A stretch of DNA of 5,009 bases. Source: an uncultured Acidobacteriota bacterium. GTDB taxonomy: Bacteria; Acidobacteriota; Vicinamibacteria; Vicinamibacterales; SCN-69-37. Below are positions 1-5,009 of this stretch, piece by piece (within the stretch, counting starts at the first letter, position 1; each line of letters opens with the position of its first letter). A program made the position numbers and the translations under genes. The stretch is from assembly GCA_937880585.1 (NCBI GenBank), contig CALFMR010000277.1:1-5009 (forward strand). Reading direction: 5' to 3'. The notes beneath the pieces were generated by a model. That model did no database searches, was not told where the DNA came from, and saw only the letters and a list, made by a program, of their open reading frames with translations.

Positions 1-263
1 GCACGCACGGCGTGCTGGTCGAATGCGGTCGTGAAGATGACGTGCGGCACGTCTCCATCCAGGCGCTCGAGCAGATCGAAGCCACTCGCACCCGGCATCT
101 CGATGTCGAGAAAGAGCACGTCCGGGTGAACGGCCCGTATCAACACCAGGGCCTCGTCGACCGTCCTGGCTTCGCCGGCGATTTCGATATGCGTATGGGG
201 CTCGAGCAGTCGGCGCAGTTCCACACGCGCCAACCGCTCGTCGTCGACGATCAACGCCCTCAT
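1..263 (-). CDS. Response regulator receiver domain, probably LytTR/AlgR family (3' end beyond window)
   Basis: Phosphate-accepting partner of the histidine kinase encoded just upstream; the first 87 residues are visible. The protein opens MRALIVDDERLARVELRRLL, giving the acidic pair D7-D8. The phospho-acceptor is D53 in FLDIEMPG, and the switch threonine is T79 in IFTTAFD. The conserved lysine and any output domain lie past the left edge. The DERLAR start, the LDIEMPG block and the TAFDQHAVRA stretch are typical of regulators ending in a LytTR DNA-binding domain, and such regulators usually pair with NPHFLFN-type kinases. The output domain is therefore inferred, not seen. The ATG (263-261) lies 4 bases after the kinase TGA (270-268). 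No clear Shine-Dalgarno is visible, so translation is probably coupled to the kinase. It likely acts as a cytoplasmic transcription factor; its targets are unknown. Confidence 0.93.
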   Translation of the reverse strand, partial: MRALIVDDERLARVELRRLLEPHTHIEIAGEARTVDEALVLIRAVHPDVLFLDIEMPGASGFDLLERLDGDVPHVIFTTAFDQHAVR

Positions 264-267
264 CACG

Positions 268-1311
268 TCACGCGCCGCAGGGAATCCGGACGGTTGCCGT
301 GACCATGCCCTGCCGCTCGCCGAGCGTCACCGACGCGCGGCCGTCGTACAGCAATCGCAGCCGCTCGCGCACGTTCGTCAAGCCGAGACGGCTGCCCGAC
401 GATTCGCCACGCGAGAGGCGGCCCGTGTTCTCGACGTCGAGCTGTAGCATCGAGCCGTCGACACGTGCCCGCACGACGAGGACGCCGCCGGCGGGCGCCA
501 CGGCAATGCCGTGCTTGATGGCGTTCTCCACCAGCGTATGCACGAGGAGCGGCGGCACCGCACAGTCCGCTGCCGCGGCGTCGATCGAACATTCCACGCG
601 CAGGCGTTCGTCGAGTCTCGCGGCCTCCAGGGCCAGATAATCGTCCACGCCCTGCATCTCGACGGCGAGCGTCACCGTGTGCTGCCGATCGTGCCGCAGC
701 GTGTTGCGCAGCACGTTGGCAAGGCGCGTCAGCATATCCTGCGCTCGCGGCGGATCGACGACGACCAGCGCACGGATCGAGTTGAGCGAATTGAAGAGGA
801 AGTGCGGATTGATCTGCGCCTCGAGCGCGCGCAGTTCGGCCTCGTGCAGCGTCAACTGCAATTGGCGCTCGCGCGCCGCGTGACGGTCGCGTTCGGCGAA
901 GCGCACGTAGAGCACGGCCCAGATCCCGGTTGCGAGCAGCAGCCCCCACCAGAGCGCGACCACGGAGGTCAACGGCCACCGGCCGCTGGTCAGGACCACG
1001 TTCATTCCGATGACGAGCAGGAGCTGAACGACGCTGATGCCTAGCACACACGCAGTCAGGAATGGCCACATCCTGGCAATCGGTACGTCCGGCGTTCGCC
1101 GGCGATGAATGGCCGACCGCAAGAGATGCGTCAGGCCGATGCTGGCGGCGATGAAGCACACGTGGGTGACGAGCAGTGGCCCCAGGCGCGCACCGTTCGT
1201 CAGGTTGATGAGGATGCCGATACATGAGTACGCGCCCCAGCCGGCGAGCTGCAGCGCCCAGTATTTGCGCACGCCCATCATCATCGCCAACGCGCGGCTC
1301 GCATGGCGCAC
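268..1311 (-). CDS. LytS/YehU-type membrane sensor histidine kinase
   Basis: Membrane-bound sensor kinase that should autophosphorylate on histidine and pass phosphate to D53 of the adjacent regulator. From the GTG at 1311 it is 347 residues. Four hydrophobic segments lie near residues 17-37, 44-66, 82-107 and 112-136, with almost no periplasmic sensor domain between them. A short charged helix (138-165) leads to the His_kinase box (PF06580 type) QINPHFLFNSLNSI, with H170 as the probable phosphorylation site. The HATPase part has the N box LVENAIKHG (N263), ENTG (294-297) and GLTNVRERL (310-318), all intact. The start is uncertain: GTG 1311 has no good ribosome site, and three consecutive ATGs at 1284, 1281 and 1278 would place the start close to the first membrane segment (VRKYWALQLAGW), as is usual in the family. 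The signal sensed cannot be told; with so little extracytoplasmic sequence, a membrane or intramembrane cue is plausible. Confidence 0.95.
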   Translation of the reverse strand: MRHASRALAMMMGVRKYWALQLAGWGAYSCIGILINLTNGARLGPLLVTHVCFIAASIGLTHLLRSAIHRRRTPDVPIARMWPFLTACVLGISVVQLLLVIGMNVVLTSGRWPLTSVVALWWGLLLATGIWAVLYVRFAERDRHAARERQLQLTLHEAELRALEAQINPHFLFNSLNSIRALVVVDPPRAQDMLTRLANVLRNTLRHDRQHTVTLAVEMQGVDDYLALEAARLDERLRVECSIDAAAADCAVPPLLVHTLVENAIKHGIAVAPAGGVLVVRARVDGSMLQLDVENTGRLSRGESSGSRLGLTNVRERLRLLYDGRASVTLGERQGMVTATVRIPCGA

Positions 1312-1361
1312 TTTGTGACGAACGGCCGGGAACCGCGGGCGAACGGTGGATCGGGCTAGCC

Positions 1362-1378
1362 GCCGGCGACGCGCCGGC
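1362..1378. repeat. GC-rich inverted repeat (hairpin) between phosphatase and kinase genes
   Basis: A perfect 7-base inverted repeat, GCCGGCG / CGCCGGC, with a 3-base loop, lies 2 bases beyond the phosphatase stop codon (1383-1381) in the direction of transcription. There is no T-run after it on either strand, so it is not a canonical intrinsic terminator. It could slow polymerase, protect the 3' end of the phosphatase message, or be a chance product of the high GC content. The rest of the 69-base gap (1312-1380) shows no promoter boxes I would defend. Confidence 0.5.
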
Positions 1379-1380
1379 CC

Positions 1381-2175
1381 TCACTCGACATCGACGACGA
1401 TCGCCGTGATGTTGTCGGGCCCGCCCGCGGCGTTGGCAGCATCGACGAGCGCGTGGCACCGCGCGCTGGTCGTCTCGTCGCGCGCGAGGATCGCCGCCAT
1501 CGTCTCGTCGTCGACGACGCCGGACAGGCCGTCCGAGCACAGCAGCAGCCGATCGCCGGACTCGACGCGGTAGGACGCGACGTCGACCTGCAGTTCCGAC
1601 TGGCCGGACAACGCGCGCGTGACGACGTGACGCCACGGATGCCGGCGCGCCTGCGCTTCGTCGATCATCCCGGCTCGCAGTTGTTCGCCAACGAGGGAAT
1701 GATCCGCGGTGGCGAGACTGAGCCGGTCGCCTCGCCATACGTACAAGCGGCTGTCACCGACGTGCGCGACCGCGGCATCGCCGTCCGCGAGGAGCACGGC
1801 CACGGCCGTCGTCGCCATGCCCTCGAGCGTCGGATCGACGGCCGTCGCGGCGGCGATACGACGATTGGCGACGACAAAGGCGGCGTTCAGCCGATTGCCG
1901 CTGCGACCGAGCGCGTCGTCATACGGCACTGGCCACGCGCGTTGGATGTCGGGATCGTGCGTGTGGACGACGAACGTCGTCATCGACTGGATCGCCAACC
2001 GCGACGCGACGTCGCCTGCCGCTTCTCCGCCCATGCCGTCGGTGACGATGAACAGGCCGAGATCGGGCCGGTTGCACACGCCATCCTCGTTGACGGCACG
2101 GCGGCGGCCGACATCGGTTGCGGCGGCCGCAACCAACATCCACGAAGGGTTTGACATCGACGGTGAGGTGGTCAC
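1381..2175 (-). CDS. PP2C-family (PPM/Stp/PrpC type) protein serine/threonine phosphatase
   Basis: Cytoplasmic metal-dependent phosphatase that removes phosphate from Ser/Thr of proteins; 264 residues from the GTG at 2175, the usual size for stand-alone bacterial Stp/PrpC enzymes. All hallmark motifs are present: VNED (28-31, metal-binding D31), VTDGMGG (44-50, D46), GMATT (119-123), HVGDSR (138-143), DHS (158-160), SDGLSG (214-219, D215) and GGPDN (251-255, D254). The enzyme should therefore be active. It has no transmembrane segment, signal peptide or extra domain. GTG 2175 is preferred over ATG 2157 because a GGAG lies exactly 7 bases upstream of the GTG, while nothing resembling a ribosome site precedes the ATG; the choice only adds six residues. 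Such phosphatases usually counter a Hanks-type kinase, but none is in view. The neighbours are a membrane-protein block upstream and a two-component pair downstream. Confidence 0.95.
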   Translation of the reverse strand: MTTSPSMSNPSWMLVAAAATDVGRRRAVNEDGVCNRPDLGLFIVTDGMGGEAAGDVASRLAIQSMTTFVVHTHDPDIQRAWPVPYDDALGRSGNRLNAAFVVANRRIAAATAVDPTLEGMATTAVAVLLADGDAAVAHVGDSRLYVWRGDRLSLATADHSLVGEQLRAGMIDEAQARRHPWRHVVTRALSGQSELQVDVASYRVESGDRLLLCSDGLSGVVDDETMAAILARDETTSARCHALVDAANAAGGPDNITAIVVDVE

Positions 2176-2266
2176 GGGCAATCTCCGATCGTTCTTCCAG
2201 CGAACGCGAGCTCCATCAGCGGCGTGAACGCTCGCAGGCATTGGTTCGATGCGAGGCGAGGCGCGG
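2176..2266 (-). other. 91-base gap before the phosphatase gene, with a possible 14-codon leader ORF at its end
   Basis: The gap between the small membrane gene and the phosphatase holds no promoter boxes I can support. It contains a short reading frame, ATG 2216 to TGA 2174-2172, encoding MELAFAGRTIGDCP, whose stop overlaps the phosphatase GTG as GTGA, the same junction type seen at the GTPase/MFS boundary. Its own ATG lacks a good ribosome site, so it may be chance. A weak 6-base inverted repeat (GCGAGC 2206-2211 with GCTCGC 2230-2235) is also present and is probably incidental. Confidence 0.3.
2183..2186 (-). promoter_or_regulatory. Ribosome binding site of the PP2C gene (decides a GTG start)
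   Basis: GGAG on the minus strand, with 7 bases to the GTG at 2175-2173. The alternative ATG (2157-2155) is preceded by a pyrimidine-rich stretch with no purine core, so this site argues for the GTG. Confidence 0.65.
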
Positions 2267-2545
2267 TCAGTGCTGAAGGAGATACCGCACGAACATCGCG
2301 CCGAGCAGGACGACAACGCCGCGGCTCCAGTGCGTCCACCACGGCATCGCCGGATTGAGACGCGCCACCGGATAGAACGCCGCCCAGATGACGCCGAGCG
2401 AGACGATTTCGTTCGCCGGCGCCGGGATGATGCGCGGCACGATGAGTCCGGCCGCAATGGCCGTCGCGAAACTGCCGGCAATCACGACCAGCCGATGCCG
2501 CTTCGCGTGCGGCGGCCCGCCACCTGCGCGCGCCCCGCCACTCAT
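2267..2545 (-). CDS. Small hydrophobic membrane protein, unknown function
   Basis: A 92-residue protein I do not recognise. After a short basic, glycine-rich start (MSGGARAGGGPPHAKRHR) come three hydrophobic stretches, near residues 19-38 (VVIAGSFATAIAAGLIVP), 46-62 (EIVSLGVIWAAFYPVARL) and 75-89 (RGVVVLLGAMFVRYLL), so it should sit in the cytoplasmic membrane with two or three passes. The middle holds tryptophans and a proline (NPAMPWWTHW, 64-73), consistent with an interfacial loop. The start is well supported: its ATG overlaps the transporter stop as ATGA, and GAGGA stands 7 bases before it. The same reading frame stays open upstream inside the transporter gene, but that part is a shadow. 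Tight coupling to the MFS gene suggests it is made in step with the transporter, perhaps as an accessory subunit; this is inference from position only. Confidence 0.8.
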   Translation of the reverse strand: MSGGARAGGGPPHAKRHRLVVIAGSFATAIAAGLIVPRIIPAPANEIVSLGVIWAAFYPVARLNPAMPWWTHWSRGVVVLLGAMFVRYLLQH

Positions 2546-3780
2546 CGCGCGGTCCTCGATCGGGGCACGGTCGCCATGACGACGGAGCCTGCCACGGCGA
2601 ACGCAGCGGCCACGCCAAACGCGCCGGCAGCCGACCACCATGTCCACAGCACGCCGATGACGACGCTCGAGCAGAAATCGCCGACGCCGTTGATCGCGGC
2701 GAGCGCACCATACGCCGAGCCGCGGCGGTGCACCGGCACGAGCGCGGCGATGCTCGCGCCTTCGACGACGTCCTGCACGCCGGCGAGGACGCCGGACAAG
2801 GCGAACAGCGCGGCGAAGAACACGAGTGACGCAACCGGCCACGCGGCGCCGGCCGCGACGACGATGAGCAAGGCGTATCCACCCGCGAGCACGGCGGTTC
2901 GAGGCAGGCGATCGCTCAGCGCGCCAGCCGGATACGCAGCGACCGCTTCGACGGCATTCCGCAACGTGTAGAGGGCCACGGCCGCCGTCGCGGCAGCTCC
3001 TGCCCCCATCGCCGGCGTCAGCACGGCACTCGCGCGCAACATCAGCAGTGTGGGCGCGAAGTCCGCGAGGCCGAAGAGCGCGACGCCGGAGAGAAAGCGG
3101 TGATACGCGGAGGACGACACGCGCGATGGCGTGTCATCGACGACGGGCACGATCGTGGGTCGCAGCCGAGGGCGCGGATCCTCCGTCCATGCGCCAAAGA
3201 CAAGGGCAGACGCGAGACCGGGTACGAGCGTGAGGACGAAGATCGTGCGATAGGTCGCCTCGTGCGGCTGCTGCCACGCGAGGAGCACGAGGGTCGTCGC
3301 TGGACCGAGGAGCGCGCCGATCGTGTCGCCCGCGCGATGAAAACCGAACGCGCGGCCAACCTGCGCGACCGGCACGGACTCGGCGAGCATGGCGTCGCGC
3401 ACGGGTCCGCGGATGCCGCGACCGAACCAGCCGACGACACGTCCGACGAGAATGATCGGCCAGCCATGCGCGAGCGCGAAGAGGGCTTTCGACGCACCGG
3501 TGAGCACGTAGCCGGACGTCGCGACGGCCTTCCGATGCCGCGATCGATCGCTCCAGCGGCCGGCCCACAACTTGACGGCACTCGACAACGCATCGGCGAC
3601 ACCTTCGATCGCGCCGAGTGCGAAGGGCCCCATCGCCAGCACCGCCGCGAAGCCCGGCAGCGCCGCGGTGGCCATCTCGTGTCCCCAGTCGCTCAGGAGG
3701 CTCGTCAGCGCCATGGCGACGACATTGCGGTTCAGCCAGCGCGACGGGCGAACGTGGCGTTCAGTGACGGCGCTACTCAC
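2542..3780 (-). CDS. Major facilitator superfamily (MFS) transporter, 12 membrane segments
   Basis: Secondary transporter of the inner membrane; 412 residues from the GTG at 3780, normal for the family. I count about twelve hydrophobic segments, six on each side of a charged central loop (about residues 199-227). The MFS signature in the loop between helices 2 and 3 is clear: GRWSDRSRHRK (74-84). A degenerate copy, GALSDRLP (286-293), sits at the equivalent place in the second half. Helix 4-5 carries GRGIRGPVRDAML (120-132) and GRAFGFHRAGDTIGALLGP (142-160), a pattern typical of predicted efflux-type MFS proteins. The substrate cannot be read from the sequence. The start is taken at GTG 3780-3778, which overlaps the GTPase stop (GTGA) and has GGAGG 7 bases ahead. 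The upstream ATG at 3816 would overlap the GTPase gene by 40 bases and add twelve unconserved-looking residues (MAHDGSNSGGTV). The gene is translationally coupled at both ends. Confidence 0.93.
   Translation of the reverse strand: MSSAVTERHVRPSRWLNRNVVAMALTSLLSDWGHEMATAALPGFAAVLAMGPFALGAIEGVADALSSAVKLWAGRWSDRSRHRKAVATSGYVLTGASKALFALAHGWPIILVGRVVGWFGRGIRGPVRDAMLAESVPVAQVGRAFGFHRAGDTIGALLGPATTLVLLAWQQPHEATYRTIFVLTLVPGLASALVFGAWTEDPRPRLRPTIVPVVDDTPSRVSSSAYHRFLSGVALFGLADFAPTLLMLRASAVLTPAMGAGAAATAAVALYTLRNAVEAVAAYPAGALSDRLPRTAVLAGGYALLIVVAAGAAWPVASLVFFAALFALSGVLAGVQDVVEGASIAALVPVHRRGSAYGALAAINGVGDFCSSVVIGVLWTWWSAAGAFGVAAAFAVAGSVVMATVPRSRTAR
2553..2557 (-). promoter_or_regulatory. Ribosome binding site of the small membrane gene
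   Basis: GAGGA on the minus strand, inside the last codons of the transporter gene, 7 bases before the ATG at 2545-2543. Together with the ATGA overlap it fixes the start of the 92-residue protein and shows that it is a real gene rather than the tail of the longer open frame. Confidence 0.75.
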
Positions 3781-5009
3781 GACTGTGCCTCCACTATTGG
3801 ATCCATCGTGAGCCATGCCGCGTCCTCACTCGCCAGGCGCTGACGGATCGCCGCCAACCGCGCCCGTTCGGCCGCGACGGCCCGTTCGCCTTCCGCGCGC
3901 ACCTCGCCGGCGCGGGCGAGCGCGCGTGCCGCCGCCGGCACGACCTCGGCCAGGCGCGCGCGAATTTCAATGTCGAGCGCGCGCCGGCTCTGGTCCAGAC
4001 GGTCGTCGACATCATGAATCGCGCGGCTCATGTTGGTGTCGATGAGACGGTCGAGATACGCCGTGGCGCGAGCGAGCACGCGCGCCTGGCGGCTGCGGTG
4101 CGAGCCGAGATGTTCGAGCGCGAACTGCCACGGCCGCGCGGCGGTGAGCGACAGCAGATCGGTGAAATAGAAGCGGCGCCGGCCGGCAAGATCGGCTGGC
4201 AATTCGACGGGCGGCATGGCGGCCAGCGCGGGCAGCGCGCGGGCGAACGGCGCCAGCCGTTCGTTCGCCACCTGCACGAACCGCGCGGACGCCTGCCGGT
4301 ATGCGTCGGCGGCAAGATGTTCGAGCGCGACGAGTTGCGGCTCGACCGCATGACGCGCGGCTTCGGCCGCGGCCGTGAACGCCACCTGCCGGAGCCGCGC
4401 CGTGCCGGCATCGGAGGCGGTCGTGATGGCCGCGCGCAACTCGCGTGTGGCGGCATCGCGCGCGCCAGCCAGCGCGGCCTCGGCATCTTCGCGAATGCGG
4501 CGGATGATGGCGCCCTGTTCGGCGGCGAGCAGCAGACTGACGTCGGCCGCCGCGCGCGTCGCTTCGTCGACGTGGCGGCGCAGGTCGGCGATGCGCTGCG
4601 CCATCACGGCCGCGGGCGCGTCGAGCGCGGCTTCGGCTTCCTCGAGCGCGTACCGCACCTGCCGCTCCAGGCGATCGGCCGCACGCTCGACGTGCGCGCC
4701 GAGCGCGGCCGTTCGTCCGTCCGCGCCGAGCGCCACGAGCGCGGCCTCGAGCCGATCCCAGTCGCGCGTGCGCTCACCGGCGAGCCGCTCGGCCGCGCTG
4801 ACGATGAAGACGCGCGCGCCGGGATGACCGAGCCGATCCGCCAAGAGACGCGCGGTGAAGACCTGCACGTCGACGAGCTCGGCATCGCTCAGCTTGTCCG
4901 CCTTGTTGATGACGAACACGAACTCGCGCGTCTCGACCGACGCCCGTTCGAGGAGCGCGAGCTCGTCACGCGTGACCGGCGGATCCGCGCCGAGCACCGC
5001 CAGCACGGC
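3777..5009 (-). CDS. Bacterial dynamin-like GTPase, C-terminal part (5' end beyond window)
   Basis: Last 410 residues of a large GTPase of the bacterial dynamin-like type; the P-loop, switch regions and start codon lie past the right edge. Visible residues (counted from the codon at 5006) open with VLGADPPVTRDELALL, the stretch after the G3 motif. Then come the G4 guanine-specificity motif INKAD (N34, K35, D37; bases 4896-4907) and a G5-like IVSAAE (68-73). From about residue 80 to the end it is long alanine/arginine/glutamate-rich helix, as in the neck and stalk of dynamins. It is interrupted by a proline-rich hinge (PPVELPADL, 265-273) and FYFTDLLSL (279-287), then a basic helix, a layout seen in dynamin-like proteins where this region is near the tip that contacts membrane. 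No transmembrane helix is evident in the visible part. The family remodels or fuses membranes using GTP. Its stop (TGA 3779-3777) overlaps the MFS start. A more general Era/YjdA-like GTPase is a less likely alternative. Confidence 0.85.
   Translation of the reverse strand, partial: AVLAVLGADPPVTRDELALLERASVETREFVFVINKADKLSDAELVDVQVFTARLLADRLGHPGARVFIVSAAERLAGERTRDWDRLEAALVALGADGRTAALGAHVERAADRLERQVRYALEEAEAALDAPAAVMAQRIADLRRHVDEATRAAADVSLLLAAEQGAIIRRIREDAEAALAGARDAATRELRAAITTASDAGTARLRQVAFTAAAEAARHAVEPQLVALEHLAADAYRQASARFVQVANERLAPFARALPALAAMPPVELPADLAGRRRFYFTDLLSLTAARPWQFALEHLGSHRSRQARVLARATAYLDRLIDTNMSRAIHDVDDRLDQSRRALDIEIRARLAEVVPAAARALARAGEVRAEGERAVAAERARLAAIRQRLASEDAAWLTMDPIVEAQS
3788..3792 (-). 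promoter_or_regulatory. Ribosome binding site of the MFS gene (decides a GTG start)
   Basis: A full GGAGG on the minus strand lies inside the last codons of the GTPase gene, with 7 bases to the GTG at 3780-3778. It is the strongest Shine-Dalgarno in the window. It lies downstream of the ATG at 3816, so it cannot serve that codon. Confidence 0.8.

Noticed and set aside
511..1044. A 177-codon open frame on the plus strand opposite the kinase
   Set aside because: It is antisense to an intact kinase with all its motifs. Its product is Arg/His/Gln-rich without any recognisable domain, as expected for shadow frames in high-GC DNA.
1362..1378. Intrinsic terminator after the phosphatase gene
   Set aside because: The stem is perfect but short, with no following T-run on either strand, so it is listed as an inverted repeat only.
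263..1738. A 491-codon minus-strand frame spanning the kinase and part of the phosphatase
   Set aside because: It is out of frame with both genes and has an extreme Arg/Ala composition; the true frames carry full conserved motifs.
2176..2481. Upstream extension of the phosphatase frame to an ATG at 2481
   Set aside because: The added residues are Ser/Arg-rich with no domain and overlap the small membrane gene. A good ribosome site and the family's usual length point to GTG 2175.
2249..2971. A 240-codon plus-strand frame opposite the small membrane gene and transporter
   Set aside because: Low-complexity Ala/Thr/Arg/Pro product, antisense to two better-supported coding regions; no ribosome site or domain.
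3100..3843. A 247-codon plus-strand frame opposite the transporter
   Set aside because: Highly charged Arg/Glu/Asp-rich translation, the typical mirror image of a GC-rich transporter gene; no recognisable motif.
4375..4827. A 150-codon plus-strand frame opposite the GTPase
   Set aside because: It is almost entirely Ala/Ser/Arg, antisense to the long helical part of the GTPase; the pattern comes from repeated GCG/CGC codons.

Overview
The window is a dense, high-GC stretch in which every gene I can support lies on the minus strand, so transcription runs from position 5009 towards position 1. Six genes fill it: a dynamin-like GTPase (3' part only), a major facilitator superfamily (MFS) transporter, a 92-residue membrane protein, a PP2C-type Ser/Thr protein phosphatase, a LytS/YehU-type sensor histidine kinase, and the receiver domain of its response regulator (cut by the window edge). 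There is no gene-free stretch longer than about 100 bases. I see no RNA genes, mobile elements, CRISPR arrays or phage genes.

The likely source is a high-GC soil- or environment-type bacterium. The NPHFLFNSLN-type kinase paired with a LytTR-like receiver, the alanine/arginine-rich proteins, and GTG starts with GGAG-type ribosome sites would all fit Acidobacteria (for example Vicinamibacteria) or Gemmatimonadetes. This is an impression from sequence style; there is no marker gene.

Layout in transcription order. Block 1 (5009 to 2267) is a tightly coupled trio. The GTPase stop overlaps the MFS GTG start (GTGA), and the MFS stop overlaps the small membrane gene's ATG (ATGA). Each downstream start has a good Shine-Dalgarno exactly 7 nt away. 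Block 2 (2175 to 1381) is the PP2C phosphatase, separated from block 1 by 91 bases. Block 3 (1311 to the left edge) is the two-component pair, 69 bases after the phosphatase, with a 7-bp GC hairpin just past the phosphatase stop. The kinase and regulator genes are 4 bases apart.

Working model (inference): the GTPase, the transporter and the small membrane protein are made together at the membrane. The phosphatase and the kinase/regulator pair may be a separate signalling unit or a downstream part of the same operon. The least ordinary part is the coupled GTPase-MFS-small membrane protein trio. The other genes are recognisable members of common families. The start of the MFS gene (GTG at 3780 rather than ATG at 3816) and that of the phosphatase (GTG at 2175 rather than ATG at 2157) are better supported by ribosome sites than the obvious ATG choices.
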